The translations under genes and the position numbers were made by a program. A DNA stretch of 29,566 nt from positions 1 to 29,566 of the forward strand of contig JAACJK010000081.1 of the NCBI GenBank assembly GCA_013368325.1, in the 5' to 3' direction. This document shows, in pieces, positions 1 to 9,640 of the stretch. The stretch comes from Ephemerocybe angulata. Taxonomy: Eukaryota; Basidiomycota; Agaricomycetes; Agaricales; Psathyrellaceae. The notes beneath the pieces were generated by a model, which was given only the letters and a program-made list of their open reading frames with translations, was not told the origin of the DNA and searched no databases. Every line of letters starts with the position of its first letter. Positions within the stretch are counted from its first letter, which is position 1.

Positions 1-1446
1 GTAGCGTTACCAACACCAACAGAAGACATCGCGAGGCCAGAGAAGCGCTCGAACAAAGAAGACTACAAGAACTCGAAGAAGAACTCCTGCGCCAACGGGA
101 ACAAGAACAAGAACTCCTCAGACTTCAACAGGAAGAACAAAGGAAGAAACAGCGAGAAGAAGAAGAGAAGCAACAACTGGGAGAAGAACTCGCCAGGAAG
201 CTAACCATCGCCAAAGACGAAGAAGACAAGAAGCTTGAAAGCCAAGCCCAGAAGAGCCACGCATAATCAAGAGCAGACCCCGAAGCCAGATCCAAACGCC
301 AAGGATCCAACCTGAACAGATCCCCTTGCCGGTCGAATCTACCGAAACCAAGCCAACAGAAACCGAGATCCCAGCGGAACCAGAGACAGAACCAGAAGCT
401 CCGCCACCTGCCTATTCCAAAGAAAAACACCGCACCAGGAAGCCCAATCAAAACAGACACCTCGCCTCGACCCCACCTGTCCAAACCATGTCCGACCCTG
501 CTCCATCCAAGGAACAAACTTCAAGATCCACGTCAAATCATTTGATGGAAATCGAAAGAACTTCCAATCCTTTTCCGATGCCCTGACACTCTACTTCGAC
601 TACTACAAGGAGGAATACACCGACAAGGATCTCAGAAGAAGATATTCGTCCTAACAAGCTAGACGAAGGAGAAGCCGAACTCTGGAGACGCACCTACATG
701 ACCTCGACCGAGTACAAGCACACACCACATACGACGCCTTCTGGAAACACTTCAGCGCTGCCTTCCAAAAGGAAATCAAGAAGAACAGGCTCTATATGAT
801 CTCAACTCTCTCCGACAACAGTCAGGAGAATCTGCTGAAACCCTCATCACCCGGTTCAACATCTCGCTGCCATAGCAGGACTGTCCCTCACCACCAGCGA
901 TCGCGTGGCTATCGACTACCTCAAAGGAGCTCTGAACCCTGCTCTCGTGGACAGAGTTGCCCTCATGATTGATGAACCCCAGAAGTTCGATGACTGGGTA
1001 AAGATCATCATAAAGCACGACACGGTTTGCGTCGACACCAGAATCTGAAGAAGATCTCGACTCTCGCCGACCATTCAATGCCCAAGGATTCAACAGAACC
1101 TCCCACTCAAAACCACCGGCCAGCTACGATCCAAATGCCATGGAGTAGATGCCCTTACCCTGGAGCAAAGACGCGAACGACTCGAGAAACGTCTCTGCTC
1201 AACTGCGGAAAGCCCAACCACTTCGCGAAAGAATGCCGCTCTCGACGAACAGGGCAAACATACCCCGCCCTGCCATCAACTCGGTGGACACCAAGACGAC
1301 GCCAAGGCTTCCACCAGTCAGACCAAGTTACCTGTCCAAGATGCTGCTCGATCTATCCGAGCTCTGCTGCCCAATACACAGGAGAAGAAGAAAACCAAAT
1401 CTTCGAAGCCTTCCAGAAATCCACCGACGAAGCGGATTTTCAGTAA
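1..1446 (+). pseudogene. gag: gag polyprotein (frame-broken)
   Basis: The structural protein that packages the element RNA. Bases 30-263 encode a strongly charged Glu/Gln/Arg-rich stretch that should form a long coiled coil. A Pro/Glu-rich linker follows (about 326-520), then a capsid-like region from about 525 to 1060 whose pieces lie in alternating frames. A CCHC zinc knuckle lies at about 1196-1235; its first Cys is in one frame and the CGKPNHFAKEC remainder in another because one base is missing near 1199. Another base is missing near 1145, which creates an apparent stop right after an Asn-Ala-Met-Glu stretch typical of the segment before a gag knuckle. No single reading frame covers gag, so as written it is not translatable. 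The true start codon lies before base 30 or off the window. Confidence 0.85.
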
Positions 1447-2190
1447 AGGAGACTAGATCGACGACTATCTCTCCTTCTCTCTCTATCCGTTCTGTACTAT
1501 TAGCTGAAACAAACAATAGATCTATGCATATACCCATTTCGCTATCAGTGGAGACCAGATCGTCGAAACCAAAGGACTCGTAGACTGCGCCGCAGGAGGA
1601 AAGTTTATCGACAAAACTTCGTCCAACTGCACCATATTCCCACATACCGCCTCCTGAAACCCATCCCTGTGTTCAACGTTGACGGAACCCTCAACAAGAA
1701 TGGAAACCCTCCGCCGCTATGCCTATCTACCGATCACGATCATGGCAAACGTGTCTTCCATCAACTACGTCTGTGGCCTTGGGAGACAGACCATCATCCT
1801 GGGAATGCCTTGGCTTCGTCAAGAAAACCCAGTGATCGACTGGAAACTAGGAACCCTCAGGTGGCGCAAGCTGGACATAAACTCACTTCGAACGGGTCGA
1901 CCTATTAAACCACTCCACAGGAAGAAACGATTCAAGTCAACGTCTTATACGTCCAAGAGGACGACCCGAATCCGACCCCATTTGGATCAATGCCAAAATC
2001 ACAGTCTCCCAAACACTCGCCGCGACAAACCCAAAGACACTCGACCCCTCGAAGAAATGATTCCAGAACGTACCACGACTATTTCACCTATTCCGGAAAG
2101 AAACTAGCGACAAATTCCCTCCATCACGACCCTTCGATCACGAAATCAACACCAAACCTGGCTTTGAACCCAAGAGATTCAAACCTACCA
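1447..2190 (+). pseudogene. pol: pol: aspartic protease region (frame-broken)
   Basis: Retropepsin-like protease that would cleave the polyprotein. The active-site loop reads VDCAAGGKFID at about 1578-1610, where most retropepsins have D-S/T-G; Cys in the second position occurs in fungal gypsy elements, but Ala in the third is unusual. The second conserved block, IILGMPWL (about 1792-1815), is the 'flap and ILG' region followed by the ENPVIDW strand. Upstream (about 1447-1570) is a linker with no clear domain. The fold is spread over at least two frames. Downstream (1915-2190) is a low-complexity charged and proline-rich linker before RT. Confidence 0.75.
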
Positions 2191-3612
2191 GATCTCTCCC
2201 CAGGAACAGAAGGACCTTGACGACTTCCTCACGAGAATCTGAAACTGGGACGGATTCGACCTTCGCAATCGCCAATGGGATCACCATTCTTCTTCGTCTC
2301 GAGGAAAGTTGGCAAGCTCAGACCCTGCCAAGACTACCGGTACTAAACGAATGGACCATCTCGGATGCCTACCCACTGCACGAATCGACGATCTGCTCAA
2401 GACCTGGAAGGAGCGGATGGTTCTCGAAAATCGACCTAAAATGGGGATACAACAATGTGCGCATCAAGGAAGGACACGAATGGAAAGCCGCTTCAAGACC
2501 AACAAAGACTTTTCGAACCCACAGTCATGTTCTTTGGCCTAAAGAACTCACCCGCTACCTTCCAAAGGATGATGACCATGTACTCGATGAACCCGACGAG
2601 ATTCAGGAACCAGTCCGAGCAAAAGGATACATGGACGACATCTTGGTCCCAGGCAACACACGGGAAGAATGCCGGAAGGATACGCTGCGCGTTCTCAAAA
2701 AGCTAGCGATGCAGGTCTCCCCGTAAACCCAGAGAAGTGTGCCTTCGAAGTTCAGGAAGTCGAATTCCTCGGATACATCATCAGTCATGGGAAAATCAAG
2801 ATGGACCCCATCAAGATCGAAGGACTCGCCAACTGGCCCACTCCGACTACCGTCAAACAGGTCCGATCATTCCTCGGCTTTGGCAACTCTACCGGAAATT
2901 CATCCATCAATACCGGCCCTCGCCGCCCTTTGAACGCCCTGCTGAGAAAAGACTCTCACTTCGTCTGGACACCCGAGTGTGAACAAGCCTTCCAGACTCT
3001 CAAAACGAAATTCACCTCTTACCCCGTCCTTCTCTTACCTGACCCAACACGCCCTTCCAAATCGAAGCAGACGCTTCCAAACATGCCTCCGGAGCTGTGC
3101 TGACTCAGCTGGACGACAACGGTGCTCGCCATCCAGTATGCTTCCTTTCCCAGACCTTCAATTCCGCCGAACGCAACTACGAGATCTACGACAGAGAACT
3201 GCTGGCCATTGTCAGAGCCCTTGAAGCATGGCGCCATTTCATCCAAGGATCTCCTTTCGTCACCACCATCTACTCCGACCATCAGAATCTACTCTATTGG
3301 AAAAACCCACAGAAACTAAGTCCCCGTCAAGCCGAGCCTTTCTCACCCTGTCCAAATACGACTTCGAGCTGAAACACCAACCGGGATCCAAGATGTACCA
3401 ATCCGACGCACTCTCCCGACGACCTGACCTGTGCCAAGACGATGGAGAGCAAGAAGAAGTTACAATGCTACCACCAGAACTATTCGTGAACCTCATCGAC
3501 ACCGTCCTCCAAGACGAAATTCTGCAGAAGACGACCTCCGACCCTAACGTTACCCAAACCCTTCAACTTCTCCTTAACGACAATCCATCAATCCATCGGA
3601 AAGACCTGAAGA
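2191..3612 (+). pseudogene. pol: pol: reverse transcriptase and RNase H (frame-broken)
   Basis: Copies element RNA to DNA and removes the RNA strand. RT landmarks are FSKIDLKWGYNNVRI (about 2423-2465), FFGLKNSPATFQRMM (about 2530-2575) and the catalytic YMDDI at 2628-2642. The thumb and connection read LPVNPEKCAFEV and VRSFLGFGN (about 2720-2888). RNase H begins near 3040 with the first catalytic Asp in IEADASKHASGAVL, then the FLSQTFNSAERNY block, Glu in YEIYDRELLAIV (about 3178-3210) and Asp in TIYSDHQNL (about 3268-3290). The tether ends in KYDFELKHQPGSKMYQSDALSRRPD. One-base losses are apparent near 2704, 2888, 2919, 2928, 3045 and 3333, most in runs of C or T; three of them within 41 bp cancel and restore the frame. 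Confidence 0.92.
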
Positions 3613-4953
3613 TTGGACAATCGAGACAAAGGATGGTGGCCACATGCTGTTCCGACTCGGAAAAGCTTACGTACCGGACGACCCGAACTCCGACGCAAGA
3701 TCGTGCGTGCCCATCACGACTCCCCCACCATTGGCCATCCTGGAGAACTAGGCACCTTCAACGCCGTCCGTGAAAACTACTGGTGGCCAGCCATGAGGAT
3801 TTTCATAAAGTCTTTTGTCGAAGGATGCGCCCAGTGTCAGCAATTCAAGATAAATCGCCAACCGACAAGCCGACTCTTTTACCCATCACTGCCCCGGAAA
3901 CAACAGACCATTCACACAGCTATCCATGGATTTCATCACCGATCTTCCCCCATCCAACGGCTTCGACTCAATCATGGTCGTGGTCGACCATGGCCTTTCG
4001 AAAGGGGTAGTTTTCGAACCCTGCAACAAGACCATCACATCAGATCAAGCTGCTGAAGTTCTGACACGCCGGATCTTTACCAATTACGGCCTACCTGACA
4101 AGATCATCTCTGACAGAGGCCCCCAATTTGCTGCAAAGACATTCAGAGACCTCCTGACCCGCCTCGGAATCGACTCCTCTCTCTCCACTGCCTTCCATCC
4201 ACAGACCGACGGAGGTACAGAACGAGTGAATCAAGAAATCGAAGCCTACCTTTCCATCTATTGCACTGCCAACCCTCACACCTGGAGCACAGCTCTACCT
4301 CTACTCCAGTTCGTTCATAACTCTCGTCGCCACGCTGATAGAAATCAGACCCCATTCGAACTCATCATGGGAAGCCAACCACGGGCTCTCCCAGAAGCAT
4401 TCGAAAGATCACCACTCCCACAGACACAAAACCGACTCCAAGATCTAGACAGGATCCGAAACGAAGCCCTCGCTGCCCATGAACTCGGTCGTGCCCGAAT
4501 GATCAGCCGCTCATTCAGACACTGGAAACCCTTCAAGAAAGGAGAACAGGTTTGGCTCGAAAGAAAGAACCTCAAACTCCCCTACAGATCGAAGAAGATC
4601 GCGCCCAAACGACTAGGACCATTTACGATCACGGAAGAGATAGGAAGCCGAGCCTACCGACTTGCACTGCCAAAAGGATGGAAAGTTCACAACGTCTTCC
4701 ACGCTTCCCTTCTTTCTCCATATTGGTTCACACCACCCACGGTCCATCTTACTCAGAACCACCTCCAGACATCGTGGAAGGTGAAGAAGAATACGAAATC
4801 GAAGGCATCTTACGACACAAAGAAGACCGACATGGGAACCTCTCGTACTGGATCAAATGGAAGGGCTACAACGAGTACGAATGGAAGACTGAAGACGAAT
4901 TCGGAAATGCCACCGAAGTCCTCCAGGAGTATAAAGACGCTAACGGGTTGTGA
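3613..4953 (+). pseudogene. pol: pol: integrase with C-terminal chromodomain (one frameshift before the chromodomain)
   Basis: Inserts the cDNA copy into the genome. The HHCC zinc-binding domain runs from about 3703 to 3850 (HHDSPTIGH ... CAQC). The catalytic core keeps all three acidic residues: Asp in MDFITDLP (from 3926), Asp in ISDRGPQF (about 4108-4131) and Glu in GGTERVNQEIE (about 4212-4244). A GPF-type module follows (GPFTITEEIGSRAYRLALP, about 4615-4671) and then HNVFHASLLSPY. The frame changes by one base near 4725, after which a chromodomain reads YEIEGILRHKE ... YWIKWKGYNEYEWKTEDE (about 4792-4905). This domain is known to direct chromoviruses to particular histone marks. The pol stop is TGA at 4951-4953. 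Of all pol parts this is the least damaged. Confidence 0.95.
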
Positions 4954-5060
4954 CTCGACCAAGTCAAATCACAACAATCAGAACCCACAGTTCCACAGTT
5001 CAAGCCATCCTCGCCATCCTGTCTTACCTTCAGACTCACGATCTACCCCACATTCGCATC

Positions 5061-5935
5061 ATGATCACCACCAGCACCACCACCACTGCCTGTGCTCCCT
5101 TCACCACCGACGCCCCCACCTACATCTATAATTTCGACGTTCCTGCTCTCCCTCACCGCATTTGGCCCACCGAGACCAACAAGATTGATCTTCGCACCGC
5201 CTTCACCCCCGATGAAATTCGCCAGGCCGAGAACAACATCGCCGCCATCACCTCCCTAGCCAACATCGTCGAGTTCACTGGCAGCTCCGGCAGCCTCTTG
5301 GACACCGCTGACGCTCCCCCTGCTGACCGAACCATCGCCCGCCAAATCCTCGACATCGACGAGTGGGACCTCGCCCTCACAACCTCCAAGAAGATACTCG
5401 AGAGAACCCTCGGCTACTCCCAGGCCCCCAAGCAAATCGTCGCTGACCTCGACTACCAGGTCACCTGGATGGAAGGACGGAAGACCGCGCTCATAGAAGA
5501 GCTCCTCGAAAAACTCCCCGCCATTCGCTCGGGCATCCGCCGCGCCCTCCTCGCCCTCCGAAAAAGAGACATTGACCTAGAAACCTATGGCAAGGTCCAC
5601 ACCAGAGACCTCACCGACGACCAACGAGCCATCAGGAAAGGATTCCCCTGCCGGTCCTGTCAACAACCGGGACACAAGGAGTGCGACCACGTCAAGTGGA
5701 ACTGCAAGTGGTGCCGCAAGAACGCCCCAACCACATGCCCTGGGAATGCGCCGCAAAACCTGTCAACACAAGGAACGCCCGCCGACTTGCCAAGATCGCG
5801 AAAGGCTGGGGAAAACGCACGGCCTCCAGCTGGGGTACCTACAGGAACGATAACGACGAACCCGACACCTGGAAGACCGACAACGACCACGACGACTGGC
5901 AAGGCGAAGATGCCGAGTGGAACATGTGCACTTAG
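5061..5935 (+). CDS. Extra ORF between pol and the 3' LTR, zinc-knuckle protein of unknown function
   Basis: An ORF starting at ATG 5061, 108 bp after the pol stop, on the same strand. It opens with a Thr-rich leader, then a helical, charged central region (about 5190-5640) with no family I recognise, then CRSCQQPGHKEC ... CKWCRKNAPTTC at about 5650-5740. The spacing is C-x2-C-x4-H-x2-C-x6-C-x2-C-x7-C, a knuckle-like nucleic-acid binding pattern. The open frame can be read to 5972, but after about 5745 another frame gives a coherent tail ending at 5935: basic (RRLAKIAKGWGKR), then Asp/Glu/Trp-rich. A single lost base between about 5741 and 5752 explains the switch. Against the heavily frame-shifted gag and pol it is nearly intact over 680 bp. 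It could be an accessory protein of the element or a captured host gene. Confidence 0.7.
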
Positions 5936-5959
5936 TCTTCGATGCTGGGCATCGACGAT

Positions 5960-5969
5960 AAGAAGGGGG
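5960..5969 (+). other. Polypurine tract
   Basis: The run AAGAAGGGGG ends three bases before the LTR starts at 5973. This is the expected position and composition of the plus-strand primer of reverse transcription in LTR retrotransposons. Confidence 0.85.
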
Positions 5970-5972
5970 TAA

Positions 5973-6342
5973 TGTTACGCTCCGCTCCACAATTTTCTCT
6001 CTTGTGACTCGTATCGACTCGTAGCGACTGTTTTAGACTATTTTTAGCGCGCAGTTGCACAGCAACTGCGCTTCGACTTATTTTGACTCATTTTGACTTA
6101 TGTATGATGACGCGCAGCCTTACTGCTGTGCCTTGACTACTTTTGACTCATAGCTACTCATGTGCGTCTTAGTACTTATACCCAGTAGCTACAGTCCTGT
6201 ACCTTAGCTTGTTATTGGTTATTCAACCCCTTGTCCCCTTTTCTCTTTTGACTTGCGAGTGCCGCCTCGCTTGCTCATCGTCACTCGATCAACTCAACCA
6301 TCGACAGACACTTGTCCACCTCTGTCGACGACGGTCGTAACA
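5973..6342 (+). repeat. 3' long terminal repeat of the Ty3/gypsy element (370 bp)
   Basis: It starts TGTTACG and ends CGTAACA, a seven-base perfect inverted terminal repeat with the canonical TG...CA ends. The polypurine tract lies just upstream. Inside are repeated copies of a TTTTGACTCAT-like motif (about 6002-6165) and a perfect hairpin at 6049-6071 (nine-base stem GCGCAGTTG, five-base loop). The sequence continues directly into TCCCCAGAGCCCC, which aligns with exon 1 of copy B at about 12894-12906, so 6343-6347 is the probable target duplication. The 5' LTR is outside the window, so the pair cannot be compared to date the insertion. Confidence 0.93.
6049..6071. repeat. Perfect hairpin inside the 3' LTR
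   Basis: GCGCAGTTG and CAACTGCGC pair perfectly around the loop CACAG. It sits in the upstream part of the LTR (probable U3), among the GACTC/TTTTGACT repeats. A role in transcription or in RNA folding is possible but not shown. Confidence 0.7.
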
Positions 6343-7243
6343 TCCCCAGAGCCCCATCGCCGTACATGTCACCCTCCATTTGTCTGTACTAGACGCTAAC
6401 AGACGAGCAGCAGCACCTATCTCGCCGAGTGCAACGACGGATCAGCTCCGGCACATGTCGAGCTCGCTGGCCTCGCCCACGCAGCGCCTAGACTGTCCGC
6501 GGTCCAGTTCGCGAACCTCGCGAACCTGAACCGAACCTGAACCGAACCCAAGGTTCAGGTTCAGGTTCAGAAAAATTCCAGAATTTGCCTGAACCTGAAC
6601 CTTTTTCGGGCGCTTATTCGGCGCTCAAGGGGTAGAAATGTTAATAAATGGTCAATTCTCGACGCATTTTTGCGCGTTTCGGGTCGTCCTTTTTGGATTC
6701 GGAAAGAGAATTAAATTTAGAGGCCGAATATATAAAAATTTTAACCTAAAAATCAAAAATGACCAAAGTGGGAAAAGTTCAGGTTCGGGCAGTCTCCCGA
6801 ACCGAACCTCAGGTTCAGGTTCAGGTTCAGGCCAAAATAGGCCGAACCTGAACCGAACCGGACCCCGGACAGTCTAGCAGCGCCCGCACCGCCGCACGTT
6901 CCAGCACCTGCTCACCTCCGACGCCCGTCTCGGGTCGCCAAGCTTGATCCCCTCCTCGCCCATATACATACGTGCCCCATTCTCCCGACTGACGTGCTCT
7001 AACTCCTCGCAGCCACTCATCCTCCTCCACGATCTTCGAACGCGACATCGTGCCGCTCCGCTTCCCACCCTCCCCACCACCGCCCCACCGCCCCTCGATC
7101 CCCCTCGCATCAACACCGCCGTCGATGCTGCTTTCGAGCGTCCGGCCCATCGGTCGGCTCGTCAGTGGGCGTTCGGCGCACTTCACACCGCCCTCGGCGC
7201 ACCCGCCCACGCCAATTCCTTGGGTGGTGTTCGTCGATGCCCC
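6343..7243 (+). pseudogene. Copy A: remnant of a small duplicated intron-containing gene, broken by transposon insertions
   Basis: Bases 6348-6480 and 6885-7200 align well with copy B at 12897-13030 and 13031-13310. Shared parts are the exon 1 end, intron 1 (6362-6410, GTACAT...GCTAAC...GAGCAG, 49 bp as in copy B), the exon 2 words ATCAGCTCCGGCACATGTCG and, after intron 2, the Val-Asp-Ala-Ala-Phe-Glu-Arg region (about 7119-7140). The start codon is cut off by the Ty3/gypsy element, exon 2 by a 388-bp MITE (6489-6876), and the 3' part by the element starting at 7244. It is a dead gene that records three independent insertions. Its function is unrecognised. Confidence 0.75.
6489..6876. mobile_element. 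hAT-type MITE, 388 bp, with exact 8-bp target site duplication
   Basis: Terminal inverted repeats start TAGACTGTCCG at both ends and match at 20 of 22 positions. The flanks are GCAGCGCC at 6481-6488 and again at 6877-6884, a perfect 8-bp duplication, as hAT transposases make. The empty site is present in the same window: copy B reads CAC-GCAGCGCC-CGCACC at about 13028-13043. The subterminal parts carry repeated GGTTCAGGTTCAG / GAACCTGAACC units (6521-6600 and 6777-6860) in opposite orientations at the two ends, around an AT-rich core. No coding capacity is present, so movement would need a hAT transposase supplied elsewhere. Confidence 0.92.
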
Positions 7244-8862
7244 CATCAACGAAAATGCGGGTACCATAAATTAGAAAAGTTTGCATGTCAGAAGATAAAT
7301 TTACATTTATATCCATGCATGCCATGTATATGGCAGAGGGGCGGCTTGTACTGTGCTGGCGGGCATGTGCCAGCCATAGATGGGCGCAGGGGGCGTGTAG
7401 GTGCCATGTATGGAACTGCAATAAATATGGCTTCCATACAAGGGCACCAAAGTAATATATGACCCATACATGGATGCCATATAGCTCATTCCCTCCATTT
7501 GACTCAATATTTAATATCATTCTCATCCCTATCCTCAAGGAACTGGTCTACAGCTGCGCGGATTGAAATATGGTTGGGCGCAACACCTCTATGTATAACC
7601 ATGGCCTGTATCCGACGACTGACCCCGCGCGACTTGCGCGCAACACGGGTTTCCAATGAAAACGCTTGCATACATCTCACCTGAGTGAACCTGATATAGT
7701 TAGAGTTGAATTTAGAACAGTCTAAATGCGGCAGAAAAGCAATGTTCGCCGAGTGTAGGGCGGGGACGCCACCCAAATTGGCGACGGGTGCCGGCCAGCC
7801 GAGGTTTGATCGGAGCTTTAATCATGGGCGCGGGAACGCGTTCAGGGACGCGACGTCCCCTGGCTTCTTTCTTCTCTCCCCCATCTTGCCGTCCCCTTCC
7901 CCTGAAATCAGCTTCATTCACTCCCCTGCGAACCCCCCGACCCTTGGACGCGCACCCTTCAGCCTAGGCCGACAACGCTCGACCGGTGGGTCGTGGTGGA
8001 TGTGTCATGTCGAGCGAGCTTGTCAGGTGGTCGATGGCGTCGATTCCCGCTGGGCGGGTTCATTCTTCGTCGTGCAACGGTTCTGGGCGGCGGTTTATGC
8101 TAGGCGAGGTCGCCTTTTCGTCGAGGGATAGGATTTGCACTGGGCGAGATCGCTGTTTTGTCTGAGGGGGCTCGACGTTGGCTGGGCGGGTTGCTTCGCT
8201 CAGGCTCAGCGTGTCCACTGTCGCGCTACGCCTCTAAGTTCGTGAAGACCGCGTTTCTCACGGGCTTTGCCTTGTATATGCGGTACGTCGCATTGTTTTC
8301 TGGGCCAAGTAGATCACGGCGTGCTGCACTAACCAGGTTCAGTATTGGGCGGGCAGTCGGTGTGGGTTTGGCGTCGGGTCAGCGGGGAAAGTCGTGTTCC
8401 AGGGCATACAGTGAGTCTTCTATGGCCTTCGGAGGAGTTTAGTCTCACATATCTGTCAAACTATACCTTCAAGCGCGTATCGATATTTCCAGGTTTGGGA
8501 GGTACTGTATGAGTATGTCAGACGGGCTTGGATCATCGCGCGACCATCCTTCCCTCTCGTTTAGCTCTGTACTAGATCTCTACGCCATGTTCTCGGTAGC
8601 TACGTCTCAATTATAAACCGTTTTACACCTATTCCTGCCTGGATATAGAAGAGAGATTCGAATCACGGCAATTCTGACTGCAGAATTGTAGCGCGGCTTA
8701 ACTGTTGCGCGCCCCTTGTATGGGCGTACTGTGATCGTGCCTGCCATGTATGGGACATGTTTAGTGTAAGCACTCGTTCCTTACATGGGACCGTCCCACA
8801 CATGGTAAAGGCTCATACATGTTACATGTACCGAATACATGGTAACCGCATTTTCGTTGATG
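7244..8862. mobile_element. Non-autonomous DNA element with 24-bp TIRs and ATACATGG subterminal repeats (1.6 kb)
   Basis: The left end 7244-7267 (CATCAACGAAAATGCGG then GTACCAT) is the reverse complement of the right end 8839-8862 at 23 of 24 positions. Next to each end (7300-7480 and 8715-8840) are many copies of CCATGTAT or its complement ATACATGG, a pattern of subterminal transposase-binding repeats in several DNA transposon superfamilies. The 7.5-8.7 kb interior shows no convincing protein; it has a run of CTGGGCGGG words about every 50-70 bp between 7995 and 8355. A target duplication is not clear: the flanks ATGCCCCC and ATGCCTCC are similar but overlap the repeat ends, so the superfamily is undetermined. 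Confidence 0.7.
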
Positions 8863-9640
8863 CCTCCGCTGCGCGCTGGAGCCGGACAATGTGCTCTACT
8901 TACTACTACAGGTGCCCGACGATTGCGTCGAACGACGAATGACTACAACACTACGACTCCCATTGGGTTACCAAGGTGGCGGCGGGAGGATGGGAGGCGG
9001 TGATGGGTGGAGAAGACGAGGTGCGTGGATGCGGTGTGGTCGAGTTGTGGATGGGGTTAGAGGTAGTCGTAACGTGTGGATGGGGGTGGGGTTAGATGAA
9101 CGAGGACCCATGGGTAGGCTGTTCGTTGTCCTCCTCTGCGCGCCGAGGCACGCGACGAACGACTACGACTACGAGTGGTGAACAGCAGTAGCGGCGGGAG
9201 GATCGGAGGCGAAGATTGGTGGGGAGAACGAACAGGGAGAGGATGGGGGGTGGTCGGGTGCTGGATGGGGCTAGAGGTGGTAGATGGGGCTAGAGGTGGT
9301 AGAAAGGTGTGGTGGATGACGGATGAGAGACGGCAGCATGGGGGTTGGATGATGGATGAAGGACGGCGGCGACTGGTCAGCGGGTCTGAGCCGAACAGCG
9401 TGGGTGGGGCGAGGACACAACAACGAACAGGACGCCTCACCAGGATGACGATGGATGGCGATGGTTGGGAGACCACGATGGACATGGAACGGAGGTGGTG
9501 GGAGCATGGCGACGAGCGACGGCGACGCGATAGCGTGGCAGGTAATATCTAGGGCGGCGTGCTGTCCGTGTCCGAGGAAAGTGAGTTCCCCGATTTCCGA
9601 GTCGTATACCTTCGTTACGTTGGTGCTGCTTGCATAAAGC
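8863..9640. repeat. Low-complexity G-rich region with degenerate tandem duplication
   Basis: A block starting CGACGAATGACTAC at about 8931 recurs from about 9154 (CGACGAACGACTAC), so a unit of roughly 223 bp is duplicated with heavy divergence; both are followed by GGCGGGAGGAT. Within the second unit a perfect 19-bp tandem pair, GATGGGGCTAGAGGTGGTA, occupies 9264-9282 and 9283-9301. Long Ser/Pro- or Gly/Arg-rich open frames on either strand are products of this composition. I see no gene here. Confidence 0.65.

Larger units (their letters stand above)
1..6342 (+). mobile_element. Ty3/gypsy chromovirus LTR retrotransposon, 5' end outside the window
   Basis: The order gag, protease, reverse transcriptase, RNase H, integrase, chromodomain, extra ORF, polypurine tract and 3' LTR is that of a Ty3/gypsy chromovirus (Metaviridae). 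The 5' LTR and primer binding site lie to the left of base 1. The reading frame changes many times, nearly always by a one-base loss, and few in-frame nonsense substitutions are visible. The right LTR edge falls inside exon 1 of a small duplicated gene (copy A, 6343 onward). The uninterrupted relative at 12885-12912 shows the pre-insertion sequence, and the five bases after the LTR (TCCCC) are the likely target duplication. Placement in the chromovirus clade follows from the chromodomain after the integrase. Confidence 0.95.

Noticed and set aside
4745..5131. His-rich C-terminal extension of the integrase frame
   Set aside because: It is the out-of-frame reading of the chromodomain and following leader; the chromodomain is clear in the neighbouring frame.
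6877..7243. A separate gene starting near 6944 with a Pro/Ala-rich product
   Set aside because: Alignment with copy B shows it is the continuation of the copy A remnant, crossing an intron in the open-frame reading.
9057..9485. Ser/Pro-rich minus-strand open frame of 142 residues
   Set aside because: It is the complement of a G-rich low-complexity tandem repeat and has no independent support.
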